DNA of 23,730 nt from positions 1 through 23,730 of IMG/VR virus record IMGVR_UViG_3300013006_000126; one strand, given 5' to 3'. Every line of letters starts with the position of its first letter. Positions within the stretch are counted from its first letter, which is position 1. This document shows positions 1-8,483 of this stretch, piece by piece. The notes under the pieces were generated by a model, which was not told where the DNA came from, did not search any database, and worked only from the letters and a program-made list of their open reading frames with translations. The position numbers were made by a program, and so were the translations under genes. The stretch is from a virus.

Positions 1-897
1 AGTTATTGTGCCTGGTTTTGCCAGTTCAATCCAGGTAACGGCAGCATTGATGTGGTATGCATATACTTCACGAAACCCTAATTCAGTAGCAAATGCCCTA
101 ATCATGACAGCAGGGGTATAACAGCTATAGTAGTTTTCTGCTAGCCTAACCCCTCCGGGGCGATCACAGTCATTAATAGTAAACCCAACCACACCGCCAG
201 GCCTCAATTTAGAATACAGTTCTTTCAGATACTGTTGTACTACCAGTAGTGGTCGGAAATTAAAAAAGTTATACACCAGGCAAAATCCAAGTTGGTTATC
301 TGGCAACCGTTGTAGTAAATTTTCAGTTTGATTGGCATCAACTACTATTTGTCTTAATCTTGATTGATACTGGCTGTTAAACTTTTGAACCGCTGGAGAT
401 ATTAAAGACTTTGATTCATCGAGAATATACAATGGATCTAGTGCAACCAAATGTTCAATCCAAGCTTCACGACCAGGTCGAATTATTGCACCGGGACATT
501 GCCAATTGGCACGTGTACCAATTCTAGCGGCCAATATGTATTCTGTTTCTTTGCTTAGTTCTATTTTACGACTTAGTATAGTCTCAGGGTGTTCGTGGAT
601 TCGTACACCTTCATCATATAACTTATCGCTCTCAACAAAGTATTCGGGTTCTTGCAACTTTATTTTTTGTATGATGTTTTCTTTTGTGGCTTTGACTGTA
701 TTATCAAATTGTGCAACTGCTGATTGCACTGCATGATACTGCTGTTGTAATGCTTCGTGCATATCAATCGCAACTTCGGCATATCCCCTCACTGCGGGTA
801 GCAACCACTCTAGTTCAGTTGATACAGATGTGCTAGCTTGACCAATATCAAACTTGTTAACTTCTTCCAACAAAGCAACTAATTCGCTGATTTTCAT
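1..897 (-). CDS. SAM-dependent methyltransferase-like protein, 3' end cut by window edge
   Basis: The reading frame is open from the ATG at 897 to the left edge, giving 299 residues with no stop, so the C-terminus is missing. The first ~115 residues are mostly helical. From about residue 130 the sequence looks like a class I (Rossmann) methyltransferase: a glycine-containing turn RPGREAW (140-146), a strand ending in an acid at D160, a hydrophobic strand FCLVYNFF (205-212), and the LRPGGVVGFT segment (231-240) that usually precedes motif VI. The glycine-rich motif I is not canonical, so the substrate cannot be guessed. The start codon overlaps the polymerase stop codon by one base (TAATG), which implies translational coupling. 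I am confident it is a gene and moderately confident of the methyltransferase fold. Confidence 0.72.
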   Translation of the reverse strand, partial: MKISELVALLEEVNKFDIGQASTSVSTELEWLLPAVRGYAEVAIDMHEALQQQYHAVQSAVAQFDNTVKATKENIIQKIKLQEPEYFVESDKLYDEGVRIHEHPETILSRKIELSKETEYILAARIGTRANWQCPGAIIRPGREAWIEHLVALDPLYILDESKSLISPAVQKFNSQYQSRLRQIVVDANQTENLLQRLPDNQLGFCLVYNFFNFRPLLVVQQYLKELYSKLRPGGVVGFTINDCDRPGGVRLAENYYSCYTPAVMIRAFATELGFREVYAYHINAAVTWIELAKPGTIT

Positions 898-3554
898 TAC
901 CACTCAAACAAATTTTGGAATGTATTTGATGTGTTGGTAGACGATGGCAAGTCCCACGCCAATACACTCAGTAAGTTATCAATCTTGCCATCAATTACAG
1001 TATCTTCCATACCGGTGTCATCAAACGGCAATTCTTTAAACCATGTGGGCAAGTGTAATTCATCAGTGGGATAAGCAATGCTGGTCCATCCAAGTGGATT
1101 TTGTTTTAGTTTACAAACAATAACCTTCATACCGTCTACAATTTGCAATGCATAGTTGTCTGAATTCATTCTGCGCATAGTATTCCAATTCATGCCAGCA
1201 CGAACGTGCCCTGGCATGTTGGCTTTACCAAGCCTTGCTTCTTCTGCTGAGTACTTGGTCAAGTTGTTCACACGCTTAGGTGAGCCTTTTTCCCACCCCG
1301 GGCGTTCCATGAATGTATACTTAAAATCTCGAATTTTCTTTATAATATCTTCTTTGCTGATACCAGTTAGCACATCATTAAGAATATCACTAAGAAACTC
1401 TTGAATAATTTTTGGAGTATCACTGCGTTTTAGGTCAAGCCCCATGGCCTTTACCTTGCCCGGCTTGCCGTTAACGTCTATGCGCTTGCCTTCTTTGTCT
1501 ATGATCATTACCGCATATCGCTTCTTGGTAATAAACAAACCTTTGCTGGCAACTAATTCTCGACCGCCTTTGATGATTGATCCCATGTCTCTAGGGCAGT
1601 GAAACGCTTGTTCCATAAATCCCGGGAAGCTCATGTTAACTTGTTCAGCAATTGAATCATACAAAGCAATACAAGTTTCCTTGCTCCATTCCATACGACC
1701 TTCTTCTACTTCTTTCTTTAGCACACCCCATGCTGAGAAATAACATGAGTCAGTGTCACCATAGATGATTGTTTCGCCAGTGTGATCATACTTGCCAGTA
1801 ATGCACTCATTCACATAAGAGTCCATGTGTTTAGCAATAGCACGACCTGTTAGCGTTGTTGACTGTCCGATACGCTTGTCAAAGAATCTGCAACCAGGAT
1901 TCAAAATAGCACCATACAAACTATTCAAGTTAATCTTCTTGACCAACTGTCGCTTGTCCCAGTACTCTTCATCTTCTTTGTTGGTGCATTCTTTGAGTTT
2001 GGCCTGCATGTCCTTGCGTTCTGCATACCAGCGTTTGAGCAAGCCTGGGATAATAGCTTCTTTCTCGTAAGTAAAGATTGTGCCATTGGCACTGAGAATC
2101 CAAGGACGATTGTTGTCAAATACCAAGGGCCAGATCTCGGCAGCCGAGTGTACACTTTCTTCACCATTGCTCCAGTCAATTGTAATCTCTGTGCCACGCT
2201 GTTGTTCCATCACAGCAGTGTATTCTAAACTACCAAACAAGCCCTCCCACGCACCAGCAAAGCTAGTACCTCCTGCTATTTTTTCTTTGATATACCTATC
2301 AGTCATTATGGGCCTCAACTGACCTACAATTGTTTCTGGCCCCATGTTCAGTGCACGAATAGCCGATGGGTACAGAGAGTTAATGTCAATTGACCCAATG
2401 TATTCGTGTATGCCTTTTTTGGGATACGCAACATACGCACCGGCCGCCTGCGTATCCTCATCGGTATATCTCTCTTTACGGTTAGGTACAACCATGCCAC
2501 GTTCATGCGCTTCATTAATAATAGCCTGCTCAGTTACTGCCACGGCACCCATTGTGGTAGGCAATAATACTGTGTTTTCGTGCGCCAGTGTATTGGCCAA
2601 GGAAAGGAATCTCAACTTCTTGTCAATATTTGCTAAACCATTAACGTCTTGTCTGTTGTATTCAATAAAAGTTTTCCAATTTTGATTGTACAATTGATCT
2701 AGAGTACCTTCAAATTTGGTCTTAGAACCCAAATCTTCGTATTCCAAAATAGCATCAAGACTGTAACTGTGTCGCTCTTCATAAGTGTATTTGCGATACA
2801 ATTGCATATAGTCCATGTGAACACGACCAATTAGGTCATATGTTTGATTCTCTGCACCGAACCGTTCAAACATACGTTGTTTGGGAAGTTGTCCCCAGAG
2901 GCAAAAGTTGCGAGTGTCGTCTTTGGACAATAACCTAGTGCATCGATTTACAGTATATGGTATATCGTAACCCTCGCTATTCCATCCGGTAAGAACATCA
3001 CTGTCTTGTATTAAGTCTAAAAAAGTTTTTAACAATTCTGCTTCTTCCCAAAATACAAATGTATTTGGAAACTCTGCCGCAATTTCTTGAGCAGTCTCGG
3101 GGCTCATATGCTTGGGCGGTATCACCAAGGTAACCAGTTGATCCAACCAGTCCATGTATACCGAAATTGCAGTAATAGGATTAAACGGGTCACTTGGTGG
3201 ACTAAATCCTCGCTCAGGATCAAAGTCCACCTCAATGTCAAAAAATACTGTGTTCAATTTAGGAGCGTCATGCCCTTTGTAATTTTCTTCTAGACAACGA
3301 AACACAGGATTGATATCACTTTCGTAAATATTTTTACCTGAATGCATGTGCAGTTCTTTGCGGAACTCTTTGTTGTTGCGTGTGCTAAATCTTGTAACTG
3401 GGGTTCCAAAAATGCTACGGAACTTACCACGAGCATCGTCGTGATAAAAAACATAGTTTGCTGGAAATTCTTCGTAGTAACGTTCGCCCTTGCGGCGACC
3501 TACAATATGAATACGATCGTGCTGACGATCGTAAAGTGCGTCAATATAACTCAA
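897..3554 (-). CDS. 43: Family B DNA polymerase (T4 gp43-like) with 3'-5' exonuclease
   Basis: This is the replicative DNA polymerase, 885 residues, close to T4 gp43 in length. Exonuclease motifs: Exo I FFDIEVDF (D106, E108), Exo II GWNSEGYDIPY (D197), Exo III YNRQDV (Y299, D303). Polymerase motifs: A DINSLYPSAIR (D390), B KKINLNSLYG (539-548), C YGDTDS (598-603), followed by a KKRYA segment. All catalytic carboxylates are present, so both activities should work. The C-terminal TFQNLFEW resembles the clamp-binding tail of RB69/T4 polymerase. The start is TTG at 3554: no ATG lies upstream before an in-frame TAA, and CGGAG sits 5 nt before it. The 3' end overlaps the methyltransferase start by one base. 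No sigma70 or late promoter is visible just upstream, so it is probably co-transcribed with the acyltransferase gene. Confidence 0.97.
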   Translation of the reverse strand: MSYIDALYDRQHDRIHIVGRRKGERYYEEFPANYVFYHDDARGKFRSIFGTPVTRFSTRNNKEFRKELHMHSGKNIYESDINPVFRCLEENYKGHDAPKLNTVFFDIEVDFDPERGFSPPSDPFNPITAISVYMDWLDQLVTLVIPPKHMSPETAQEIAAEFPNTFVFWEEAELLKTFLDLIQDSDVLTGWNSEGYDIPYTVNRCTRLLSKDDTRNFCLWGQLPKQRMFERFGAENQTYDLIGRVHMDYMQLYRKYTYEERHSYSLDAILEYEDLGSKTKFEGTLDQLYNQNWKTFIEYNRQDVNGLANIDKKLRFLSLANTLAHENTVLLPTTMGAVAVTEQAIINEAHERGMVVPNRKERYTDEDTQAAGAYVAYPKKGIHEYIGSIDINSLYPSAIRALNMGPETIVGQLRPIMTDRYIKEKIAGGTSFAGAWEGLFGSLEYTAVMEQQRGTEITIDWSNGEESVHSAAEIWPLVFDNNRPWILSANGTIFTYEKEAIIPGLLKRWYAERKDMQAKLKECTNKEDEEYWDKRQLVKKINLNSLYGAILNPGCRFFDKRIGQSTTLTGRAIAKHMDSYVNECITGKYDHTGETIIYGDTDSCYFSAWGVLKKEVEEGRMEWSKETCIALYDSIAEQVNMSFPGFMEQAFHCPRDMGSIIKGGRELVASKGLFITKKRYAVMIIDKEGKRIDVNGKPGKVKAMGLDLKRSDTPKIIQEFLSDILNDVLTGISKEDIIKKIRDFKYTFMERPGWEKGSPKRVNNLTKYSAEEARLGKANMPGHVRAGMNWNTMRRMNSDNYALQIVDGMKVIVCKLKQNPLGWTSIAYPTDELHLPTWFKELPFDDTGMEDTVIDGKIDNLLSVLAWDLPSSTNTSNTFQNLFEW

Positions 3555-3612
3555 TTTTTCTCCGATTATGGCCGGTTAGCCGTGTTGCATGCTCGTAACG
3601 TGAGCGACTCAT
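3541..3612 (-). CDS. Possible 23-residue coupling or leader ORF before the DNA polymerase
   Basis: A 23-codon frame begins with an ATG that forms an ATGA overlap with the stop codon of the acyltransferase gene. It ends with TGA 13 nt inside the polymerase gene, so it bridges the two. The predicted peptide starts MSRSRYEHAT and is strongly basic. No Shine-Dalgarno sequence precedes it, and it matches nothing I recognise. It could carry ribosomes to the weak TTG start of the polymerase, or it could be chance. The overlap geometry at both ends is the only support. Confidence 0.25.
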   Translation of the reverse strand: MSRSRYEHATRLTGHNRRKIELY

Positions 3613-4196
3613 TCTTGTTTATTTACACGCCTGGCTGGTTGCCCCAGATATAACCCAGGCTGCTCAATGTTTTTTGTAACCAAGGCCGAGGCTCCTACCT
3701 CTACCCAATCACATATAGAAAGTTTGTCAATGACATTGCTTCTCATTCCCAACACACACATAGATCCTATTGTGGTACTGCCGGCTATCATGGCACCAGG
3801 TTGCATAAGACTTCCTTGTCCAAGATTGCTTTGATGGGCAATCATACAGTAAGGTGCAACTAAACAATCTTGTTCAATGGTACTACGCCAAAGCGCACTG
3901 GCAAATTGAGAAATTACAGAACCTTCGCCAACTTCAGCATGTGGATCAATTACAGAAGTTGGATGAACTAGTGTAGCACGTGATAACAATCGGTCGTCTA
4001 GTGCAGTAATCAATTGTTTTCTCAATTCAAGATCACGAGTCACTGCAACCACAAATCGATCATTGTCTTTATAGTTACCTTGCAAAAAGTCATCTGGTTC
4101 TAGTATATCAATAGACTGCCCGTGAGTACGAAACAATCCAACAAAGTCATTGGCTAGCGTGGCTTGATTATACCCGATTATTTTTATCTTGCTCAT
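3609..4196 (-). CDS. NeuD/PglD-like left-handed beta-helix acyltransferase
   Basis: The protein has 195 residues from the chosen start. An N-terminal Rossmann-like segment begins MSKIKIIGYN. From about residue 75 hexapeptide repeats follow (VHPTSVIDPHAEVGEGSVIS and similar), then IAHQSNLG with the likely catalytic H121, and the typical end GLYLGQPARRV. This is the layout of sialic-acid or bacillosamine acetyltransferases (NeuD/PglD), which acetylate sugar nucleotides. In a phage it might modify glycans on the virion, host or DNA, but the substrate is unknown. An ATG at 4238 has a better Shine-Dalgarno (GAAAGG, 6 nt away). Using it would add 14 residues that do not fit the fold and enlarge the overlap with the upstream gene to 71 nt, so I prefer 4196. 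Confidence 0.82.
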   Translation of the reverse strand: MSKIKIIGYNQATLANDFVGLFRTHGQSIDILEPDDFLQGNYKDNDRFVVAVTRDLELRKQLITALDDRLLSRATLVHPTSVIDPHAEVGEGSVISQFASALWRSTIEQDCLVAPYCMIAHQSNLGQGSLMQPGAMIAGSTTIGSMCVLGMRSNVIDKLSICDWVEVGASALVTKNIEQPGLYLGQPARRVNKQE

Positions 4197-4434
4197 GCTG
4201 TTGTCGTTGGTCTTCTGCATCAAATAGTTTCTGTGCATGGCGTACCTTTCGCATGTCCTTGAACACTCGATATATGCCTACTGGGCCTTTATTGGCCCAG
4301 ACCCCCGGAAACACCCCATGAATAAACCCCAACACCGCAATTTTAATAAGTTGGTAACCCACTACAATACTGTGATGTAGGTGTTGCCAATAAGTCCAAC
4401 CGGTGTCTTTAAGATGTTGTTGATGTTTGTTCAT
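4168..4434 (-). CDS. Small membrane-associated phage protein (DUF6356-like)
   Basis: The protein has 88 residues. After a short polar start it has the pattern TGWTYWQHLHHSI, then a hydrophobic stretch (about residues 24-44, including IKIAVLGFIHGVFPGVW), then a basic, Gln-rich tail. This order resembles the small DUF6356 proteins common in cyanophages and other T4-like marine phages, whose function is unknown; I assign the family by memory of the pattern only. AGGA precedes the ATG at a good distance. The 3' end overlaps the acyltransferase start by 29 nt, so the two genes share a transcript with dsbA upstream. Confidence 0.75.
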   Translation of the reverse strand: MNKHQQHLKDTGWTYWQHLHHSIVVGYQLIKIAVLGFIHGVFPGVWANKGPVGIYRVFKDMRKVRHAQKLFDAEDQRQQHEQDKNNRV

Positions 4435-4458
4435 GGCTATCCTGGGGCACGGTCACTG

Positions 4459-4719
4459 TTATAGCGTTTTGCCCACAGTTTCTAGAATTGTTTCCAACAA
4501 TTCATGATCTTGTTTGGCTTTTCCAAATTCAGCTTTGTGTGCAAGCTTGATAGCTTTTTTAAGCACAGCTGGTTTGATTTCTAATTCTTCGGCAATGGCC
4601 TTGATAGTATCATTAAGCCCACCGTTTAATGTCTCTACTTCGTGCATGATTTGCATACCTTCGTTGATGATCTGTATGAGTTTGAGCTTTTGCTCGCCAT
4701 TGAAAGATTTGTTATCCAT
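4459..4719 (-). CDS. dsbA: DsbA-like double-stranded DNA-binding protein
   Basis: The 86-residue helical protein resembles T4 DsbA, a small dsDNA-binding protein reported to act on late transcription. The likeness lies in the order: an N-terminal helix, a polar linker (NGGLNDTIKAIAEEL), then a helix-turn-helix-like part (KPAVLKKAIKLAHKAEFG) and an acidic C-terminal helix. T4 DsbA has the comparable IKDIRIRAKDELGVDGKMFN region. Sequence identity is low, so this is a family call and not proof of function. AAAGGAA precedes the ATG, and a good sigma70-type promoter lies 23 bases upstream of it, so the gene and those downstream (membrane protein, acyltransferase, polymerase) may be an early or middle unit. 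Confidence 0.7.
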   Translation of the reverse strand: MDNKSFNGEQKLKLIQIINEGMQIMHEVETLNGGLNDTIKAIAEELEIKPAVLKKAIKLAHKAEFGKAKQDHELLETILETVGKTL

Positions 4720-4741
4720 GATAGAATTCCTTTAGTGTGTT

Positions 4742-4770
4742 AGTATAACGCAATTTTGATCCCAAGTCAA
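4742..4770 (-). promoter_or_regulatory. Sigma70-type promoter before dsbA-like gene
   Basis: Read on the minus strand: TTGACT, a 17-nt spacer, then TATACT. This is nearly consensus in both boxes with the optimal spacing. It lies in the 67-nt gap between the radical SAM gene and the dsbA-like gene, with a Shine-Dalgarno site between it and the ATG. It should be read by unmodified host RNA polymerase and would drive the leftward genes down to DNA polymerase. Confidence 0.8.
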
Positions 4771-4786
4771 TACAAAGTTTGCCGGT

Positions 4787-5854
4787 TCAAGATAATCCAC
4801 CATGTATATAAACATCAGGCAAGTGTTTTACCTGATCTAACATGAATTGTGCCTGTGTATATTCTGCATGTGCAGGATCAAATACATCGTGCTGGTGGAA
4901 CTCGGATTTTGAATAGGTATTCCAATCACTAAGTTTGGTGTACTCCACACCGTCTGCATTGTACCGTTTGGCCATCTCATAAAACTCTACAATTTCTTCA
5001 TAGTTGTCTCGTTGAGCTACCATACGAAGCACATACTCCATGCCGTTTTCTTTTTTCTTGTTGCGCAACCATGCAAGTGCATTTGTTATTTTATCCCAGG
5101 TGCCACCTCGACGAAGCTTGACATAAGTATCCGGCCTGGCAGCATCTACTGTGACAGTAATCTTGGCCACCCGCTGTTGTATTTCACCTAGTTTGTGCCA
5201 ATTTTGTGGAGCCATGATGCCATTGCTTTGGATACACAATGCCAAGTTAGGGAAGTCATTGATTCTGATTCCACTAACAAAAGCCAGTAACAGTGGGCTG
5301 GCAAATAATTCCCCGCTAGTACTAACATGCAGTCTGATGTCAGTTTTGCTTGGTCGAGAAAATAAATTTTCCGTCAAGCGTGTTCCTAGCAATTGATTTC
5401 GTTTGGCTTCTTCATCTGTATTTTTAATTATTTTGGTACGACAACTGGGACAACTGAGGTTGCAAGTAGCATCACCGGCTACAACAATTTCATTGGGAAT
5501 GTTATACAGTGAAGGATTGTGTAGTATAGATAACACAGCAGGAGGAACAGTATCTGTGGTGTTTAATTGATCGGAATTTATTATTCCACAAGTGTTTTCG
5601 TTACAGTATTCATATGTGCCATCAATAATACTACGGCGTATGTCTTGACTGTATGCGTTGCATAGTATTTCATCAATTGTTTGATTGAATATGTTTCCCA
5701 CGGTAGAAGGCATCCATCCTATACAGCCACACAAGCTCACAGTGCCATGTGGGTCAATTGCAATAGACACAAACGGGCTAAGACAAATTTTCCCTTGTAA
5801 TGATTTTTTGGGGAATTTTTTTATTACAGCAGGAACAATAGCAAAAGTTTTCAT
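4787..5854 (-). CDS. Radical SAM protein with N-terminal SPASM-like cysteine region
   Basis: The protein has 355 residues. The radical SAM cluster motif is CNLSCPSC (C131, C135, C138), followed by a TSGELF glycine-rich SAM contact (179-184) and a VDAARPDTYVKLRRGG segment (236-251) typical of this TIM-barrel family. Before the barrel, residues 20-90 read like a SPASM or twitch domain, which normally sits after it: C24 with LSPFVSIAIDPHGTVSLCGC, VGNIFNQTIDEI, then C84 and C89. These cysteines could bind an auxiliary Fe-S cluster. Substrates of SPASM enzymes are usually peptides or proteins; none can be named here. The start is the ATG at 5854, with only a weak Shine-Dalgarno; an in-frame TGA lies 18 bases upstream. 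Confidence 0.85.
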   Translation of the reverse strand: MKTFAIVPAVIKKFPKKSLQGKICLSPFVSIAIDPHGTVSLCGCIGWMPSTVGNIFNQTIDEILCNAYSQDIRRSIIDGTYEYCNENTCGIINSDQLNTTDTVPPAVLSILHNPSLYNIPNEIVVAGDATCNLSCPSCRTKIIKNTDEEAKRNQLLGTRLTENLFSRPSKTDIRLHVSTSGELFASPLLLAFVSGIRINDFPNLALCIQSNGIMAPQNWHKLGEIQQRVAKITVTVDAARPDTYVKLRRGGTWDKITNALAWLRNKKKENGMEYVLRMVAQRDNYEEIVEFYEMAKRYNADGVEYTKLSDWNTYSKSEFHQHDVFDPAHAEYTQAQFMLDQVKHLPDVYIHGGLS

Positions 5855-5945
5855 AGTTGATGTTAGTGCTCACTTTGTGTTGCAAGGTAGCGAATCCATT
5901 CACACAGGCAGCAGCCGCCCTCCACCACGGTAACAAGTACCGGTC

Positions 5946-6179
5946 CTAAGGTGAATTCTTTAGTGTATGGTAAATTTCAATTTGGTCAAGCATTTCTTGC
6001 AACACTGGATCAGTTTTGGCGGCACGATGAATATTTCCCCATAGTTTGCTGTGTTGCAGTTCTTGCTGTAGATTTTTGTGTGCATAACTAGACCAATGCA
6101 GTTCTCGGTCAAGTTTTCCCGACTCTCTTTGATATACAGTGGCGCCACCATCAGGTGATTCGTAGATGTAAGTTGTCAT
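5946..6179 (-). CDS. Small phage protein of unknown function (TTYIYESPDGG type)
   Basis: The protein has 77 residues and starts MTTYIYESPDGGATVYQR. A short beta-type N-terminal section is followed by a helical half with many Gln, Leu and His residues. Proteins with a YIY-SPDGG-TVYRR opening recur in marine T4-like phages, but I know of no function. The frame stays open to 6281, but I chose the ATG at 6179: it lies four bases after the stop of the upstream gene, and the residues before it would lie wholly inside that gene. It is the last gene of the tagged cluster. Confidence 0.75.
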   Translation of the reverse strand: MTTYIYESPDGGATVYQRESGKLDRELHWSSYAHKNLQQELQHSKLWGNIHRAAKTDPVLQEMLDQIEIYHTLKNSP

Positions 6180-6183
6180 GCAG

Positions 6184-6531
6184 TTACTTACCAGCGGCCT
6201 TGAGTGCGGCTCCTTTATTGAAGCTGGGGCTATGGGAATTTGGATTGCGTTGTTTACGAGCATACCACTCATATCCAGCACGATGTCCTGAACAGTCTTT
6301 GGTACATTGGCTGCCTAAAAAAGTAAGTTCGTCTAGTTGTTCCTTGGACCAGTTGTCTGGGATAACGCCATGTTTGTCCACAAACTTGTCGTGTAGCTCT
6401 TTTGCAGATATACCATGTTCACGAGCAATGGTTTGCATCATGTGATCAATGGCTTGGTAACTGTCAGGGTGCTCAAGATCCTGTTCAAGATCTTCTACTG
6501 AGTCTTCGTTTATAAATTCATTTGCTCTCAT
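6184..6531 (-). CDS. Probable internal head protein with capsid-targeting tag, 115 aa
   Basis: The protein starts MRANEFINED, matching the T4 capsid targeting sequence MKTYQEFIAE in length and in the EFI-x-E core. Cleavage after E9 by a gp21-type prohead protease is therefore predicted. The body is acidic and helical (residues 11-80), followed by a compact C-terminal segment: C-x3-C, then SGHRAGYEWYARKQ and NSHSPSFNKGAALKAAGK. I recall similar Cys/His-plus-SPSFN-GAA endings in other phage structural hypotheticals; the role is unknown. The start makes an ATGA overlap with the 651-residue gene upstream, so it is translationally coupled. I infer that it is packaged in the head and ejected with the DNA. 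Confidence 0.8.
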   Translation of the reverse strand: MRANEFINEDSVEDLEQDLEHPDSYQAIDHMMQTIAREHGISAKELHDKFVDKHGVIPDNWSKEQLDELTFLGSQCTKDCSGHRAGYEWYARKQRNPNSHSPSFNKGAALKAAGK

Positions 6532-8483
6532 TTTTTAACAGGTTGTTGGGAAACAGGTACAGTCTTGTACACACGTTTCACAGGATCCCACACAGTTTTA
6601 CGTGGACCTTCAGCCGCTAATTTTTTCAAGCGATCAACAATGGCATCAAACTCTTCAGGATCATGCCGTCCGGCAATTTTTTCATTTTCCGCTACACCTT
6701 GTAATTTTTTTCTTGCAGCCAACTCGGCTCTCTTCTTGAGCAGTTGAGCATAACCTGAATTGGGGTCTGCGTCTTCGTCTGTTATTTTGGGATCAATGCC
6801 TTGTGCTTCTTGACTTTCCAAATAGTCCCAGGCAGTGACCATCATGCCTTGTACCTTGGCAATTTTTTCTTGTACCCACTCTGGCAAGTTTTCTTGATCG
6901 TCTATAGTGTCTAGCAAGCCCTGTGCGGCTCTGGCAATGGTCACTAGATTGGTTTTGGCCATGCCTGCTTCGTCGTCGTACTCGCCGTTGAAGCCTTCTG
7001 CTAGACCTTTAGGCTTGGCATAAGCGGCCTTGCGTTGTGCAATTCTGGATTTAACTCGTTCAACAGCAGTGTCAAGTCGTTTGTTTAATGTGATGTAACT
7101 GTCTCTTGCACCATCTCTTGCGTACATAGATGTGTCAATATCGGCACGCAATCCAGGCTCGTTGAGCAAGCCAAGTTTTTCTGCTTGTACACTCAACATG
7201 TCCAAGTATTGCTGTTTTTGTATGGCTTGATTCAAGCTGACTAATTTGGTTTTGAGTGCACCGTACCCTTCGCCAGGTGCTGCCACAGGTGCTGGTGCAA
7301 ATGCTTTTTTCAACTGTTGACTGGCTCGCTGTGCAGTGTTCTTTTCAAAGTCCTGTCGCCAAGAATCTATTTCAGCCGCACGTTGTTGTTCAATAGCTTG
7401 TTTGGCTTTTTGCAACACGGCTATACTATTGTTGCCTAGACCTTCTGCAACTTTTTGAATTCTTTCGCCTGGGGGTGCTGGTGCGTCCAGTGGTAAGTTA
7501 AGTTGTTTGCTTTTTTTCTTTTTAGACGATATAGGCACAACATTGTCTGCGTCAGTTGTGCGTGGTCTTGAAATAGTACTAATGTCAATTGGCTCAACCT
7601 CAGTAGCAGGCGGTGCCGAAACAGGCTTGGCAGCCAGCTGGTTGGCCATTTGCCCAAATGCGTTGGGTTCTACGTTGGGTTGCGCACTTGGTTGAGGTAC
7701 CGGCGCTGGTGCTACAGTGGCAGCAGATACTGGTGCAGTTGATACTACATTAGGGGTAGTAGAAACTGTGGCTCCAAGATCATCTAGAGCTTGTTGTTGC
7801 GACTGATCAATCTGTATAATTTTATTAATGATCTGTTGTTGTTTGTCAGTAGTGGCTTTTATCTGTTGTAATGCAGGCCCTGAACGACCTTTAGTTTGCC
7901 CCAAATTAGATATTCTATTTTCGATATCTTGTTTGACATCTTTTTCTAATTCATCAGCTTGCTTTTCTAATTTGTTAATTTCTTCTTGCGACTTGCGTTG
8001 AGTATCAGCTACGGCATACATCATGGCTTCATCATTGTTACGTGCATCTGGATAACGACTACGCAATTGTGTAGTTAGTCTGGCAATACGAGGAGACATG
8101 TTGTCGCCATCATCTTCCACAAGGTCATATTGAGTTGGTTTTTGAACATACTTCTGTCCGTATTTTTGTCGCCCTTGACCTCCGGCAGCGGCTTGTTGAT
8201 CAAGCTTGGCATGATATTCTGCAAATTGATCCAGCAAACTTTCAAACCCTTGCAAGGTACCCATTTTTTCTAAAAAGCGAATTTCTTGTCCAGTTTTACG
8301 ATAACCGGACCAGGCTTGTAAAAACCATTTTTTGTCTTCGGGGTTGCTGATACGAAATTTTTGTGTGCCAAAGTCCAATAGAACAGGCTCAGTGGTGCTA
8401 CGTGTTTTTTCTATCATGCCAATGTTGCGTGTGCCCATGGCCTTGGCCGGTGGCAGTTGCTCATTAAGTTCGTGTGATCTCAT
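6528..8483 (-). CDS. Large multidomain internal head protein (candidate polyprotein), 651 aa
   Basis: The N-terminus MRSHELNE is a variant of the tag, ending in L-x-E. Segments in order: a globular N-terminal part (30-115); an SPRIARLTTQLRSRYPDA segment (130-147); coiled coil rich in Glu, Lys and Gln (160-235); a Pro/Ala/Val-rich linker (235-340) with a KKKKSK patch; a helical region (350-480); a conserved-looking domain MAKTNLVTIA to WDYLESQEAQG (508-562); and a basic C-terminus. Candidate protease sites sit in linkers: KVAE-G (347), GLAE-G (496), GVAE-N (599), possibly LVE-D (123) and AAE-G (625). No catalytic motif is visible. It overlaps both neighbours by ATGA. Confidence 0.82.
   Translation of the reverse strand: MRSHELNEQLPPAKAMGTRNIGMIEKTRSTTEPVLLDFGTQKFRISNPEDKKWFLQAWSGYRKTGQEIRFLEKMGTLQGFESLLDQFAEYHAKLDQQAAAGGQGRQKYGQKYVQKPTQYDLVEDDGDNMSPRIARLTTQLRSRYPDARNNDEAMMYAVADTQRKSQEEINKLEKQADELEKDVKQDIENRISNLGQTKGRSGPALQQIKATTDKQQQIINKIIQIDQSQQQALDDLGATVSTTPNVVSTAPVSAATVAPAPVPQPSAQPNVEPNAFGQMANQLAAKPVSAPPATEVEPIDISTISRPRTTDADNVVPISSKKKKSKQLNLPLDAPAPPGERIQKVAEGLGNNSIAVLQKAKQAIEQQRAAEIDSWRQDFEKNTAQRASQQLKKAFAPAPVAAPGEGYGALKTKLVSLNQAIQKQQYLDMLSVQAEKLGLLNEPGLRADIDTSMYARDGARDSYITLNKRLDTAVERVKSRIAQRKAAYAKPKGLAEGFNGEYDDEAGMAKTNLVTIARAAQGLLDTIDDQENLPEWVQEKIAKVQGMMVTAWDYLESQEAQGIDPKITDEDADPNSGYAQLLKKRAELAARKKLQGVAENEKIAGRHDPEEFDAIVDRLKKLAAEGPRKTVWDPVKRVYKTVPVSQQPVKK

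Noticed and set aside
506-736. 76-codon plus-strand frame near the left edge
   Set aside because: The minus strand is open across 1-897 with a methyltransferase-like product, so this is a shadow.
3555-3608. Hairpin operator for polymerase autoregulation, as in T4 gene 43
   Set aside because: Only a 4-bp stem (GCTC/GAGC) could be found, and it does not reach the ribosome site.
4161-4172. TATAAT inside the acyltransferase gene as a promoter
   Set aside because: It encodes the conserved IGYN residues and has no -35 box at a suitable distance.
5855-5945. Small Cys-containing frame (EGGCCLCEW) before the radical SAM gene, as a possible modified-peptide precursor
   Set aside because: It has only a GTG start, no ribosome site and ~21 codons; the gap also shows only a weak 5-bp hairpin. 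Conservation in relatives would be needed to revive it.
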